From Sandarakinorhabdus sp. AAP62 (lineage in GTDB: Bacteria > Pseudomonadota > Alphaproteobacteria > Sphingomonadales > Sphingomonadaceae): a DNA stretch of 54,485 bases. Where the stretch lies: positions 1 to 54,485 of the forward strand of contig NZ_ANFY01000018.1 in assembly GCF_000331225.1 (NCBI RefSeq). The letters run 5' to 3'. The notes beneath the pieces were generated by a model, which was not told the DNA's origin, did not search any database, and worked only from the letters and a program-made list of their open reading frames with translations. The translations under genes and the position numbers were made by a program. Positions 29,301 through 39,056 of this stretch are shown here, piece by piece (positions within the stretch are counted from its first letter, which is position 1; each line of letters begins with the position of its first letter).

Positions 29301-29355
29301 GGGGGCCTCTGGCCCTGCACCCGCTTTCGATTGTTTGAACCTCTCATCTTCAAAG

Positions 29356-29463
29356 GCCCGTCATGCTGGCGCAGGCCAGCATCCAGCGTGGCACAAGTGT
29401 CCATTGCGATGCAGCAGGCATGGCGCGAACCAGTGGATGCTGGCCTGCGCCAGCATGACGGGC
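29356..29463. repeat. Inverted palindromic repeat, family B copy 1
   Basis: A 30-base arm at 29356-29385 (begins GCCCGTCATGCTGGC, ends GCCAGCATCCA) is repeated as its perfect reverse complement at 29434-29463, with 48 bases between. Each arm contains the inner palindrome TGCTGGC...GCCAGCA. It lies between the convergent TrpF-like and DUF1467 genes, where it could act as a two-way transcript end. The remaining intergenic sequence (29301-29355 and 29464-29530) shows nothing I can name. Confidence 0.9.
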
Positions 29464-29530
29464 ACTCTTGAAGCAGGTTACCCTCAAACAAACGGGTGCA
29501 GGAACTGCGTCCCTGCTCGCCGGAGGCCTC

Positions 29531-29824
29531 TTATTCTGCCTTCATTGGCGCGTACGGCCCATGGTTCCGCCAGAAGGGCACATCATCGACGCCGATCCAG
29601 CCAAATTCATAATTGGCCATGAACAGGCCGAACAGCAGCCCGCTGATCAGCGTCGTCCACAGCAGTTTCTTGCCGATCAGCGGATTGCTGGGGGCGGAGC
29701 TGGCCTGGCCGGGCACGGACTCGCTGCCGTCTTCATCGGGGGTGCGCACGCCGAACGGCAGGACGGCGAAGAGGGTGAGCGTCCAGAACAGCAGGTAGAT
29801 GGCAAGGGCGGATTGCAGCTTCAC
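29531..29824 (-). CDS. DUF1467 family small membrane protein
   Basis: From GTG 29824 the product has 97 residues with two membrane helices: KLQSALAIYLLFWTLTLFAV and WTTLISGLLFGLFMANYEF. They flank a loop that begins LPFGVRT, the signature of the alphaproteobacterial DUF1467 family of unknown function. The GTG overlaps the RNase J stop (GTGA). This gene closes the nuo-birA-coaX-RNase J run on the minus strand. Confidence 0.85.
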   Translation of the reverse strand: MKLQSALAIYLLFWTLTLFAVLPFGVRTPDEDGSESVPGQASSAPSNPLIGKKLLWTTLISGLLFGLFMANYEFGWIGVDDVPFWRNHGPYAPMKAE

Positions 29825-31467
29825 AACCGCGTCACCTGCACATCTGTCACGGGTTTCTTGCCGGTCCATTCGCGGGCGATGCGGCGCACCGCCACGCGGA
29901 TGGCTTCGGCATAATGCTCGGCGCGTTTCGGATCACCCTTCGCGGCGGCCTTTTCGGCGGCTTCGGCGCATTCGGCGAGGAATTCGTCCTTGTCTTCCTC
30001 CACCGGAACGCCGTGGGCGCTGACTTTCGGGGTGGCGGCGGGCAGGCCGTTCTTGCCGACGACGACGCTCACCGCGATCAGGCCGTAATTGGCCATGCGG
30101 CGGCGTTCGACGATGGTGGCGCCATCGGCGGGCAGGATGACATCACCATCCAGCACCAGCCGCCCGGCCGGTTCGTGGCTGAGCAGGTGCGGGCCATCGG
30201 GCGCCAGGCGGATGGCGCTGCCGTTGATCGGCACCATCGCCCTGGGCACGCCGCAGTCCTTTGCCAGCTTGGCGTGCTCTTCCATGTGGCGGCGTTCGCC
30301 ATGCACGGGGATGGCGATTTCGGGCCGGATCCATTCGTACATGGCTTCCAGTTCCGGCTGGCCGGGGTGGCCGGAGACGTGCACATGCGCCTGTTTTTCG
30401 GTGATGACGTCGATGCCGCGCGTGGCCAGCGCGTTCTGGACGCGGCCGATGGAAAGTTCGTTGCCGGGGATCTGCTTGGAGGAATAGACGACGAGATCGC
30501 CCGGCTCCAGCCGCAGTTTCGGGTGGCTGCCTTCGGCAATGCGCGACAGCGCTGCCATCGGTTCACCTTGCGCGCCGGTGCACAGGATCAGCACCTTGTT
30601 GCGTGGCAGGCTCATCGCCGTGTCCCAATCGATGGGTTCGGGCAGGTCTTTCAGATAGCCGGTGGCGCGGGCGACGCCGACGATGCGATCCATCGAGCGG
30701 CCGGCCAGCACAAGCTCGCGGCCACAAGCTTTCGCCACCGCGCCCAGCGTGCCGAGGCGGGCGGCGTTGCTGGCAAAGGTGGTGACCAGCACGCGGCCCG
30801 ATTTGCGCGCCTTGACGACGCGCATCAGGCCATCGCGCACATCGGCTTCGCTGCCGCTGGCTTCGGGGTTGAAGACGTTGGTGCTGTCGCCGATCAGCGC
30901 CAGGATGCCGCTGTCGCCGATGGCAGTGAGCTGCGCTGCGGACGCTGGCGTGCCCATCTGCGGCGCATCATCCAGCTTCCAATCGCCGGTGTGGAAAATG
31001 CGGCCATGGGGCGTATCGATGATCAGCGCATTGCCTTCGGGGATGGAGTGGGCGAGCGCGACATAGGTGAAGCCGAACGGGCCGAGCTTGAGCGAGCCGC
31101 CCATGGGCACGATCTTCAGCTTCACTTCGTCCTGCAGCCCTTCTTCCTCCAGCTTCTTGGCGATCAGGCCGGCGGTGAACGGGGTGGCGTAGAGCGGCAC
31201 CTTCAGATCGGCGGCGAGATAGGGGATGGCGCCGATATGATCCTCGTGGCCGTGGGTGAGCACGATGCCGAGCAGATCCTTGCGGCGCTCCTCGATGAAG
31301 GCGAGATCGGGCAGCACCACGTCGATGCCGGGATAGCGCGGATCGCCGAAGGTCATGCCGAGATCGACCATCACCCATTTGCCCTGGCAGCCATAGAGAT
31401 TGACGTTCATGCCAATTTCGCCGGACCCGCCCAAAGGCAGGAAAATCAACTCGTCACCGGGTGTCAT
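29821..31467 (-). CDS. rnj: Ribonuclease J
   Basis: The 548-residue metallo-beta-lactamase-fold ribonuclease starts at ATG 31467 (an in-frame TTG lies directly before). The zinc-binding motif THGHEDHIG has His72, His74, Asp76 and His77. Other RNase J features are LPLGGSGEIGMN, AHSIPEGNALII, FHTGDWKLDD, SSKQIPGNE, HVHVSGHPGQPE and IPVHGE. RNase J degrades and matures RNA as a 5'-3' exonuclease and endonuclease and replaces some RNase E roles in alphaproteobacteria. It overlaps the coaX stop by one base (TGATG) and the DUF1467 start by four. Confidence 0.96.
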   Translation of the reverse strand: MTPGDELIFLPLGGSGEIGMNVNLYGCQGKWVMVDLGMTFGDPRYPGIDVVLPDLAFIEERRKDLLGIVLTHGHEDHIGAIPYLAADLKVPLYATPFTAGLIAKKLEEEGLQDEVKLKIVPMGGSLKLGPFGFTYVALAHSIPEGNALIIDTPHGRIFHTGDWKLDDAPQMGTPASAAQLTAIGDSGILALIGDSTNVFNPEASGSEADVRDGLMRVVKARKSGRVLVTTFASNAARLGTLGAVAKACGRELVLAGRSMDRIVGVARATGYLKDLPEPIDWDTAMSLPRNKVLILCTGAQGEPMAALSRIAEGSHPKLRLEPGDLVVYSSKQIPGNELSIGRVQNALATRGIDVITEKQAHVHVSGHPGQPELEAMYEWIRPEIAIPVHGERRHMEEHAKLAKDCGVPRAMVPINGSAIRLAPDGPHLLSHEPAGRLVLDGDVILPADGATIVERRRMANYGLIAVSVVVGKNGLPAATPKVSAHGVPVEEDKDEFLAECAEAAEKAAAKGDPKRAEHYAEAIRVAVRRIAREWTGKKPVTDVQVTRL

Positions 31468-32255
31468 CAATCAGGGTTCTTTGCATTTAACTGGTGGAGG
31501 CGGATCAGACCCTTGATGGTCAGGTCGCCGTCAACATGGGCTATGGCAGTGGTGTGGCGCTGGAACAAGGTGGCCAATCCCCCCGTGGCAATCACGGTGA
31601 CCGGGCCGGCGATTTCGCGGGACAGGCGCGTCACCAGCCCTTCGATCAGGCCGACATAGCCCCAGAACACGCCGGATTGCATGGCGTGGACCGTGCCCTT
31701 GCCGATGGCGCCGCCATTGCCGGTGGGCGGTTCAACGGCGATGCGCGGCAGCTTGGCGGCGGCCTGATAGAGCGCGTCCATCGACAGGTTGATGCCCGGC
31801 GCGATGGCTCCGCCCTGATAGGCGCCATCGGCCGATACCACATCGAAGGTGGTGGCGGTGCCGAAATCGACGATGATCAGATGGCCCGGCCACAATGCAT
31901 GGGCAGCGACGGCATTGACCAGGCGATCGGCGCCGACTTCGGCCGGATTGGGCAGATCGATCGCCAAGCCCAGGTTGATCTCGCCAATGGCGACCACTTC
32001 GGGTTCGACCTCGAAATATTTGCGGCACAGGCGCTGCAGGTTGAACAGGGTTTGCGGCACCACGGTGGAGATGATGGCGGCATCGACACTGCCCATGGCG
32101 ACGCCTTCCAGCGCCATCAGCTGGTGCAGCCACACGGCATATTCATCCGCCGTGCGCTGGCCATCTGTGGAGATGCGCCAGCGTTGGGCGATGACATTGC
32201 CATCGCACAGCGCGAAGACGATGTTGGTATTGCCGACATCAATGGCGAGCAGCAT
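31467..32255 (-). CDS. coaX: Type III pantothenate kinase
   Basis: The 262-residue CoaX begins [19 protein letters not shown], the phosphate-binding signature of the ASKHA fold. It continues with [15 protein letters not shown] and [28 protein letters not shown], which hold the catalytic Asp and pantothenate-binding residues. It phosphorylates pantothenate and, unlike CoaA, is insensitive to coenzyme A feedback (family knowledge). It lies between birA (15 bases) and RNase J (one-base overlap), the standard alphaproteobacterial order. Confidence 0.97.
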   Translation of the reverse strand: MLLAIDVGNTNIVFALCDGNVIAQRWRISTDGQRTADEYAVWLHQLMALEGVAMGSVDAAIISTVVPQTLFNLQRLCRKYFEVEPEVVAIGEINLGLAIDLPNPAEVGADRLVNAVAAHALWPGHLIIVDFGTATTFDVVSADGAYQGGAIAPGINLSMDALYQAAAKLPRIAVEPPTGNGGAIGKGTVHAMQSGVFWGYVGLIEGLVTRLSREIAGPVTVIATGGLATLFQRHTTAIAHVDGDLTIKGLIRLHQLNAKNPD

Positions 32256-32270
32256 CGGGCCTCTCCCGGT

Positions 32271-33086
32271 TCAATATCCCCATAACAGGGCGAAGACTTC
32301 ACCGGCGTGGATGGCACGCGTGCTGCCGTCGTCAAGCTGCATCAACAGCGCGCCATCGTCGGCAAGGCCGGTGAACAGGCCTTGCGGGCTTTCGCTGCCG
32401 AGCCGCGCGACGATGCGGCCGCCGACGCCAGAGGCCCGCGCCAGCCAGGCGGCACGGATGGGAGCGAAGCCATAGGTGGCCCAGGTTTCACGCCAGTGCG
32501 CAAAGGCAGCCGCCAGTTCATCAAGCACGGCGGCGGGCGTGGGCACGGCAAGGCCGGCGGCGGCCAGGCTGGTGGCGGGGCGTTCGGTGCTCGTCGGATA
32601 GTGGGCAAGGTTGATGCCGATGCCGATCACCAGCGCCTCCCCCTGCCGTTCGAGCAGGATGCCGGAGCATTTGGTGCCATCCAGCAGCACATCGTTGGGC
32701 CATTTCAGCGTGAAGCGTTCACCTCTCCCCGCCGGGGAGAGGTCGAGAGACGGCGTAGCCGACCCGGGAGTGGGGTTGGCCCCGCCCCTCTCCCGCCGGG
32801 CTTCGTCCGAGTCGACCTCTCCCCGGCGGGCAGAGGTGATGTGCGTCAGCGCATCGTGCAGCGCCAATGCAGCGACGAAGCTGAGTTGCTGCACCTGGCC
32901 TAGGGCTTTCACCAGCACGCTGCCCATGAAGTTTCCGGCGCCATCATTCCACACCCGGCCGCGGCGGCCACGGCCGGCGGTCTGGCGATCGGTGATCACC
33001 CAATGGCCGTCAGGCAAGGCTTGGGCGCGGGCCAGCAGCCAGTCGTTGGTGGAACCGACCTCGGTGAGGTGGGTGACGCTGCTCAA
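32271..33086 (-). CDS. birA: Biotin-protein ligase with an in-frame palindromic repeat insertion
   Basis: The 271-residue product starts at TTG 33086, overlapping the nuoN stop (TTGA). It is monofunctional, without the DNA-binding domain of E. coli BirA. Ligase motifs are GSTND (11-15), the biotinyl-AMP loop GRGRRGR (38-44), KWPND (128-132) and GIGINL (155-160). The family normally runs from helix LALHDAL to LKWPND with only about ten residues between. Here residues about 83-125, rich in Arg, Gly, Pro and Ser, are encoded by the palindromic repeat at 32720-32838. The frame stays open across it, so a longer protein is predicted. Whether it is active cannot be seen from sequence. The enzyme attaches biotin to acetyl-CoA carboxylase. 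Confidence 0.9.
   Translation of the reverse strand: MSSVTHLTEVGSTNDWLLARAQALPDGHWVITDRQTAGRGRRGRVWNDGAGNFMGSVLVKALGQVQQLSFVAALALHDALTHITSARRGEVDSDEARRERGGANPTPGSATPSLDLSPAGRGERFTLKWPNDVLLDGTKCSGILLERQGEALVIGIGINLAHYPTSTERPATSLAAAGLAVPTPAAVLDELAAAFAHWRETWATYGFAPIRAAWLARASGVGGRIVARLGSESPQGLFTGLADDGALLMQLDDGSTRAIHAGEVFALLWGY
32720..32838. repeat. Palindromic repeat, family A copy 2 (inside birA)
   Basis: The 23-base palindrome seen at 27674 recurs here at 32721-32743, and a slightly changed copy is at 32815-32837. The middle contains CCCGGGAGTGGGG and CCCCTCTCCCGCCGGG, matching the order in copy 1 with a 12-base shorter total. It lies wholly within the birA coding frame and adds no stop codon. 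Confidence 0.9.
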
Positions 33087-34567
33087 GCCGGAAAGAGTGC
33101 CGCAGCGGCGCGAGCGGTGGCGGCAACCAGCGGCGAGATGGCCAGCATGCCGATGGGCGAGCAGAACAGCGCGCAGGCCGCGATCATGGCGCCGTTGACC
33201 GCGCTGCCTTCCGTCGCCAACGGCCCAAAAGGTGCTGGGGCGGGTTCATCGAAGTACATGATCTTGATCAGGCGCAGATAATAGAAGGCGGCGATCACCG
33301 ACGCGACGAAGCCGATCAGTGCCAGCGCGATCAGGCCGGAGGCAATGGCAGCCTGGAACACGGCGAACTTGGGCCAGAAGCCGAGCAGCGGCGGGATGCC
33401 GGCGAGGCTGAACATGAAGATGGCGAGCGCGGCGGCAAGTTTCGGCTGGGTTTTCGACAGGCCGGCGAAATCGGCCATGCTTTCGACCGGGCTGCCATCG
33501 GGACGGCGCAGTTGCAGCACGACCAGGAAGCTGCCCAGCGTCATCGCGACATAAACGGTGACGTAGAAGAGCAACGCTGAAATGCCGGCCGGCGTGCCGG
33601 GGGTGAGGCCGACGAGCGCGAAACCGATGTTGGCAATCGACGAATAGGCCAGCAGGCGTTTGATGTTGGTTTGCGCGACGGCGGCGACGGCGCCCAGCAC
33701 CATCGAGGCGATGGCGATGAAGATCAGGATCTGCTGCCAATCGCCGGCGATGTTGCCGGGGAAGGCGACGATCATCACCCGCGCCAGCAGGCCCAGCGCA
33801 GCGGCCTTGGGCGCGGCGGAGAAGAAGGCGGCCACAGGGGTTGGCGCGCCTTCATATACATCGGGCGTCCACATGTGGAACGGCACGGCGGAAACCTTGA
33901 AGGCAAGGCCGGCGAGGATGAAGACGATGCCGAACAGCAGCCCGATGGAACGTTCGGTCTGTCCGGAGACGACGCCAGCGATCACGTCCAGCTGGGTGGA
34001 GCCGGAGAAGCCGTAAATGAGGGTGACGCCGTAGAGCAGGATGCCCGAAGCCAGCGCGCCCAGCACGAAATACTTCAGGCCGGCCTCGGCGGAACGGTCG
34101 TCCTGCCGATGGAAAGCCGCCAGCACATAGGACGGCAGCGCGGCGAGTTCGAGGCCGACATAGAGCGTGAGCAGATCATTGGCCGAAACCATCATCGTCA
34201 TGCCCAGCGTCGCCAGCAGCAACAGCACCGGATATTCGAAACGGCCGGAACCGCTTTCCTGCAACCACGGCAGCGCCAGCAGCACGGAGGCCGCGGACGC
34301 CGCGAGGATGACGACCTTCAGGAAGGCCGAGAAATCATCGGCGACATAAAGGCCGTCGAAGGCGCGGGTGATGCCGGCGGGGGCATCGAGCAGCGTGAAG
34401 CCGGCCAGCGCCAGGATGGCCACGGCGAACAGGCTGGTGACGGTGAGGGCCCGAGAATCCTTTGGGCCCTTGCCGGAGAAGGTGCCGAGCATCAGCGCCG
34501 CAAGGCTGCCGAGCGTGAGCACGGTTTCCGGGCCAGCGATGGCGATGGAGGTGAAGATCGGGTGCAT
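33083..34567 (-). CDS. nuoN: NADH-quinone oxidoreductase subunit N
   Basis: The 494-residue antiporter-like subunit starts at ATG 34567, which shares one base with the nuoM stop; the frame upstream is antisense of nuoM. It has about 14 membrane helices with the proton-channel signatures LYVGLELAALPSYVLAAFHR, GLKYFVLGALASGILLYG, AFKVSAVPFHMWTPDVYEGAPTP cut by family-conserved Lys, and LLAYSSIANIGFALVGL. It belongs to the proton-pumping membrane arm of complex I. birA follows with a 4-base overlap. Confidence 0.97.
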   Translation of the reverse strand: MHPIFTSIAIAGPETVLTLGSLAALMLGTFSGKGPKDSRALTVTSLFAVAILALAGFTLLDAPAGITRAFDGLYVADDFSAFLKVVILAASAASVLLALPWLQESGSGRFEYPVLLLLATLGMTMMVSANDLLTLYVGLELAALPSYVLAAFHRQDDRSAEAGLKYFVLGALASGILLYGVTLIYGFSGSTQLDVIAGVVSGQTERSIGLLFGIVFILAGLAFKVSAVPFHMWTPDVYEGAPTPVAAFFSAAPKAAALGLLARVMIVAFPGNIAGDWQQILIFIAIASMVLGAVAAVAQTNIKRLLAYSSIANIGFALVGLTPGTPAGISALLFYVTVYVAMTLGSFLVVLQLRRPDGSPVESMADFAGLSKTQPKLAAALAIFMFSLAGIPPLLGFWPKFAVFQAAIASGLIALALIGFVASVIAAFYYLRLIKIMYFDEPAPAPFGPLATEGSAVNGAMIAACALFCSPIGMLAISPLVAATARAAAALFPA

Positions 34568-36117
34568 CAGTGGTGGCTCTCTTGCGCCGCAGCCGGGGCT
34601 GCCAGCGCGGGCATTGCTGGCGACAGGCTCATGTCGGTCGGCACGGTGGCGAGCGCGCGACCTTCGAGGCGGGCGACGACTTCGGCGATGGCCGGTTTCA
34701 TCGGGGTCTGGAAGCTCTTGGGATAAATGCCCATCCACAACGTGGCGATGATGATCGGCACCAGGATGGCGATCTCTCGCGCGTCCAGGTCCGGCATGGC
34801 GCGCGTGTCGTCACCGGCGGCCTTGCCATAGGCGACGCGGGCATAGAGCCAGAGCATGTAGGCCGCGCCGAGGATGATGCCGGTGGTCAGCACGAACGTC
34901 GCCCAGGTGCTGGTCTGATACATGCCCAGCAGCACGAGGAATTCCGCGACGAAGCCCGAGGTGGCCGGCAGGCCGACGCTGGCCATGGTGAAGAACAGCA
35001 GCACCAGCGCATATTTGGGCATGGTATCAGCAAGGCCGCCATAGCGGCCGATCTCGCGGGTGTGGAGGCGATCGTAGATCACGCCGACGCACAGGAACAA
35101 CGCGCCGGACACGAGGCCGTGGCTGAGCATCATCACCATCGCGCCTTCGATGCCCTGCGTGTTCAGCGCGAATAGTCCACCGGTGACGAACGCCATGTGG
35201 GCGACGGACGAATAGGCGATCAGCTTCTTCATGTCCTGCTGCACCAGCGCGACCAGGCTGGTGTAGACGACGGCCACCATCGACAGGCCGAACACCAGCC
35301 AGATCAGCTGCGCCGAGGCATCGGGGAACATCGGCAGCGAGAAGCGGATGAAGCCATAGCCGCCAAGTTTCAGCAGCACGCCGGCGAGGATGACGGAGCC
35401 GGCCGTGGGTGCTTCGACGTGGGCATCGGGCAGCCAGGTGTGCACCGGCCACATCGGCATCTTCACCGCAAACGAGGCGAAGAAGGCGAGGAACAGCCAG
35501 AACTGGGCTTCCTTGGGGAAATCGACCTTGCTGAGTTCGCCAATGTCGGCGGTGCCGGCGAAATTCACCATCCACAGCATGGCGACCAGCATCAGCACCG
35601 AGCCCAAGAGCGTGTAGAGGAAGAATTTGTACGACGCATAGATGCGCCGCGCGCCGCCCCAGATGCCGATGATCAGGAACATCGGGATCAGGCCGCCTTC
35701 GAAGAACAGGTAGAACAGGAAGATGTCGCGCGCCGCGAAGGTGCCGATCATCAGCGATTCCATCAGCAGGAACGCGGCCATATATTCCGGCACGCGCTTC
35801 TTCACCGCCACCCAACTGGCGAGGATGCACAGCGGCATCAGGAAGACGCTGAGTTCGATCAGCATCAGCGCGATGCCGTCGATGCCCAGCGACCAGTTCA
35901 GGAAGGGCGCGAACAGCGGCAGATTCTCGGTGAACTGGAAGGCTGCGGTCGACTGATCAAACTGCGTCCACAGCCAGATGCCGAGAGCGAATTCCACCAG
36001 CGTGGTGGCGAGCGCGACAACGCGGGCGCGGCCGGCGCGCTCTTCGTCGCCACCGGGCAGCGTTGCCACCACCAGGGCTGCCACCACCGGCAGCAGGATC
36101 ATGAACGAAAGGATCAT
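34567..36117 (-). CDS. nuoM: NADH-quinone oxidoreductase subunit M
   Basis: The 516-residue membrane subunit is one of the three antiporter-like proton-pumping modules. Conserved parts include LMESLMIGTFAARDIFLFY, FFEGGLIPMFLIIGIWGG, KMPMWPVHTWLPDAHVEAPT, LKLGGYGFIRF, KKLIAYSSVAHMAFV and MLSHGLVSGALFLCVG. The stop overlaps the nuoN start and the start overlaps the nuoL stop by one base each, indicating strict co-translation. Confidence 0.98.
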   Translation of the reverse strand: MILSFMILLPVVAALVVATLPGGDEERAGRARVVALATTLVEFALGIWLWTQFDQSTAAFQFTENLPLFAPFLNWSLGIDGIALMLIELSVFLMPLCILASWVAVKKRVPEYMAAFLLMESLMIGTFAARDIFLFYLFFEGGLIPMFLIIGIWGGARRIYASYKFFLYTLLGSVLMLVAMLWMVNFAGTADIGELSKVDFPKEAQFWLFLAFFASFAVKMPMWPVHTWLPDAHVEAPTAGSVILAGVLLKLGGYGFIRFSLPMFPDASAQLIWLVFGLSMVAVVYTSLVALVQQDMKKLIAYSSVAHMAFVTGGLFALNTQGIEGAMVMMLSHGLVSGALFLCVGVIYDRLHTREIGRYGGLADTMPKYALVLLFFTMASVGLPATSGFVAEFLVLLGMYQTSTWATFVLTTGIILGAAYMLWLYARVAYGKAAGDDTRAMPDLDAREIAILVPIIIATLWMGIYPKSFQTPMKPAIAEVVARLEGRALATVPTDMSLSPAMPALAAPAAAQESHH

Positions 36118-38123
36118 CAGCGCATCATCCAGGCGGCGGCGGCGGCAAGGCCGACCAGCATGACGAGGGCATAGCTATAGACATAACCGGTCTGGAAACG
36201 CCGGGCGATGTTGCTGCCCACCACCACCACATCGGCGGCGCCATTGGGGCCGAAACGATCAATCGTCTGCTGGTCACCGCGTGTCCAGAAGATGCGACCA
36301 ATCCATTGCGCGGGCCTGACGAACAGCGTGTCGTACAGCTCGTCGAAATACCATTTCCGCAAGAGGAACTGGTAGAGGCCGGGCACTTCCTTCTGCCACC
36401 AGATCGGGATCGACGGCTTGTTGAGGAACACGTGCCAGGCGAGGCCGAGGCCAAGGAAGAAGGCGACCGACGGCGTGTAGACCACCCAGGCCGGCACTTC
36501 GTGCATGGCGTGCATCAGATGCGTGTCGAAGGCGAGACTGCCGCGCCAGAAGGCCACGCCGCCTTCCGCACCGACGAACTGTTCGTGCCACACGAAGCCG
36601 GCCAGCAGCGCGCCGGTGCCCAGCACGAACAGCGGGATCAGCATGGAGAGCGGGCTTTCGTGCGGGTGATAGCCAGCCGTCGGATCATCATGGCCGTGGT
36701 GATGATCATGGGCATGATGGTCGCCATGGCCATGATCGCCGTGCGCGGCATGCTGGATATGCTCCGAACCGGCCCAGCGCGGGGCGCCGAAGAAGGTGAG
36801 GAACACCAGCCGCCAGGAATAAAAGCTGGTGAGCGCTGCCACGATCGCCCCGACGAAGAAGGCGAAGGTGCCGTGCGACGTGCCGCTGGCGAAGGCGGCT
36901 TCCAGGATCGCATCCTTGGAATAATAGCCGGCGGTGAAGAAGAAACCGGTGAGCGCCAGCGTGCCGATCGTCATCATCCAGAAGGTGATGGGGATGTGGC
37001 GACGCAGGCCGCCATAGAAGCGCATGTCCTGCTCGTGGTGCATGGCGTGGATCACGCTGCCGGCGCCAAGGAACAGCAGCGCCTTGAAGAAGGCGTGGGT
37101 GAACAGGTGGAACATGGCCGCGCCATAGGCACCCGCGCCGGCCGCGAAGAACATGTAGCCCAGCTGCGAGCAGGTCGAATACGCGATCACCCGCTTGATG
37201 TCGTTCTGCACCATGCCAACGGTGGCGGCAAACAGCGCCGTGCAGGCGCCGATCACGCAGACGACCGCTTGGGCGGTGTCGCTGGCTTCGAACATCGGGG
37301 ACAATCGGCAGACCATGAACACGCCGGCCGTCACCATGGTGGCAGCGTGGATCAGCGCGGAGACGGGCGTCGGGCCTTCCATGGCGTCGGGCAGCCAGGT
37401 GTGCAGGCCCAATTGGGCGGACTTGCCACACGCGCCGACGAACAGCAGCAGGCAGAGGCAGGTCATCACGTAGACCTGGGAACCGAGGAAGCTGAACGTC
37501 TGGCCGCTGTGCTGCGGCACGGCAGCAAGGATGGCATCGATGGAGACGGTGCCGAACACCAGGAAGGTGCCGAAGATGCCCAGCGAAAAGCCGAAATCGC
37601 CGACGCGGTTGACCACGAAGGCCTTGATGGCAGCCGCGTTGGCCGAGGGCTTGTGATACCAGAAACCGATCAGCAGGTAGGAGGCGAGGCCGACCCCTTC
37701 CCAGCCGAAGAACATCTGCACCAGGTTATCGGCGGTCACCAGCATCAGCATGGCGAAGGTGAACAACGAGAGATAGGCGAAGAACCGGCTCTGCGACGGG
37801 TCTTCTTCCATATACCCCCAGCTGTAGAGGTGGACGAGCGCCGAGACGCTGGTGACGACGACCAGCATGACTGCGGTGAGCGTATCGACTTTCAATGCCC
37901 ATTTGACGTTGAGGCCGCCGCTTTCGATCCAGTCCAGCACCGGCACGGTATAACCGGCGGTGTCGTTGAGCCAGAAACCGGTGAAGATCACCCAGGCCAA
38001 TGCGGCGGAGACGAACAGCCCACCAGTGGTGAGCGCCTTGGCCGCGGTGTGGCCAATGGCGCGGCCGCCGAGCCCGGCGACAAGCGCGGTGAGCAACGGC
38101 AGGAAGACGAGGATGGTGATCAT
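36117..38123 (-). CDS. nuoL: NADH-quinone oxidoreductase subunit L
   Basis: The 668-residue distal membrane subunit contains [90 protein letters not shown] and the long C-terminal lateral helix region. A His-rich loop of about 30 residues ([19 protein letters not shown] and following, encoded near 36660-36765) sits between two membrane segments and might bind metal. It is separated from nuoK by two bases. Confidence 0.98.
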   Translation of the reverse strand: MITILVFLPLLTALVAGLGGRAIGHTAAKALTTGGLFVSAALAWVIFTGFWLNDTAGYTVPVLDWIESGGLNVKWALKVDTLTAVMLVVVTSVSALVHLYSWGYMEEDPSQSRFFAYLSLFTFAMLMLVTADNLVQMFFGWEGVGLASYLLIGFWYHKPSANAAAIKAFVVNRVGDFGFSLGIFGTFLVFGTVSIDAILAAVPQHSGQTFSFLGSQVYVMTCLCLLLFVGACGKSAQLGLHTWLPDAMEGPTPVSALIHAATMVTAGVFMVCRLSPMFEASDTAQAVVCVIGACTALFAATVGMVQNDIKRVIAYSTCSQLGYMFFAAGAGAYGAAMFHLFTHAFFKALLFLGAGSVIHAMHHEQDMRFYGGLRRHIPITFWMMTIGTLALTGFFFTAGYYSKDAILEAAFASGTSHGTFAFFVGAIVAALTSFYSWRLVFLTFFGAPRWAGSEHIQHAAHGDHGHGDHHAHDHHHGHDDPTAGYHPHESPLSMLIPLFVLGTGALLAGFVWHEQFVGAEGGVAFWRGSLAFDTHLMHAMHEVPAWVVYTPSVAFFLGLGLAWHVFLNKPSIPIWWQKEVPGLYQFLLRKWYFDELYDTLFVRPAQWIGRIFWTRGDQQTIDRFGPNGAADVVVVGSNIARRFQTGYVYSYALVMLVGLAAAAAWMMR

Positions 38124-38125
38124 CG

Positions 38126-38431
38126 TCAGCCCTTCATCAGATCGGCTTGATCAACCGCCACCGTGCCACGGCCGCGGAAATAGATGACCAATATGGCAAG
38201 GCCAATGGCCGCTTCGCCGGCCGCCACGGTGAGCACGAACATCGCGAAGATCTGGCCATGCACCTGGTGCAGGAAGGCCGAGAAGGCGACGAGGTTGATG
38301 TTCACGGCGAGCAGGATCAATTCCAGCGCCATCAGGATGATGATGATGTTGCGGCGGTTGAGGAATATCCCGAACACGCCGAGCACGAACAGCGCGGCGG
38401 ATACCGCCAGATAATGGGTGAGGCCGATCAT
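38126..38431 (-). CDS. nuoK: NADH-quinone oxidoreductase subunit K
   Basis: The 101-residue product begins [20 protein letters not shown] and has three membrane helices with the buried Glu residues of NuoK ([19 protein letters not shown] and [16 protein letters not shown]) that take part in proton transfer. ATG 38431 overlaps the nuoJ stop by four bases; upstream open sequence is antisense to nuoJ and is not part of the protein. Confidence 0.97.
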   Translation of the reverse strand: MIGLTHYLAVSAALFVLGVFGIFLNRRNIIIILMALELILLAVNINLVAFSAFLHQVHGQIFAMFVLTVAAGEAAIGLAILVIYFRGRGTVAVDQADLMKG

Positions 38432-39039
38432 AGTTCGACCCCCTGGCCCAGACCGGCCTTGCCGACGCCCAAGGTGCCGGCCGGCGTGCGCGCATTCTGC
38501 ACGTTGATATCCTGTTTCTTGAGGCCGACCCGGCGGCGATGGGTGAGCACGATGGCGCCCACCATGGCGGCCAGCAGCAAGAGGCCGGCCATCGAGAAGA
38601 CGAAGAAATAGCGGGTGTAAAGCTGGCTGCCGATCCACTGCGTGTTGGTCATGCCCTCTGGCGGACCCGCCAGCGCTTCATGGACGATCACGCCCTGCCC
38701 CGGCTGCCAGCCCATGGTGACGAGCAATATCTCGGCAAGGATGATGCCGGAGACAGCGAGGCCCAGCGGCAGATTCTTCATGGCGCCGCGCTGCAACGCC
38801 TTGAAATCGATATCCAGCATCATGACGACGAACAGGAACAGCACCGCCACCGCACCGACGTAGACGATGACCAGCAGCATCGCCAGAAACTCGGCGCCCA
38901 GGATGATGAACAGGCCGGCAGCGTTGAAGAAGGCGAGGATCAGCCAGAGCACGCTGTGCACCGGGTTCCGCGCCGTGATCACCATCAGCCCGCTGGTGAG
39001 CAGCAGGAAGGCGAAGAGATAGAAGGCGAAGGCGGCCAT
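38428..39039 (-). CDS. nuoJ: NADH-quinone oxidoreductase subunit J
   Basis: The 203-residue subunit has five membrane helices. Family features include [53 protein letters not shown] (the pi-bulge helix) spread over two segments, and [11 protein letters not shown]. It is coupled to nuoK by a four-base overlap. Upstream it is separated from nuoI by about 106 bases containing a palindromic repeat, the only sizeable gap inside this nuo cluster. Confidence 0.97.
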   Translation of the reverse strand: MAAFAFYLFAFLLLTSGLMVITARNPVHSVLWLILAFFNAAGLFIILGAEFLAMLLVIVYVGAVAVLFLFVVMMLDIDFKALQRGAMKNLPLGLAVSGIILAEILLVTMGWQPGQGVIVHEALAGPPEGMTNTQWIGSQLYTRYFFVFSMAGLLLLAAMVGAIVLTHRRRVGLKKQDINVQNARTPAGTLGVGKAGLGQGVEL

Positions 39040-39056
39040 CAGTTCGCCCCTTCCCT

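Noticed and set aside
29340-29465. CRISPR array or attachment site
   Set aside because: Only two arms in inverted orientation are present, without regular spacers or cas or integrase genes; it matches a palindromic repeat.
36306-38150. Long plus-strand open frame opposite nuoL
   Set aside because: Acidic/His-rich shadow translation antisense to a certain nuoL.
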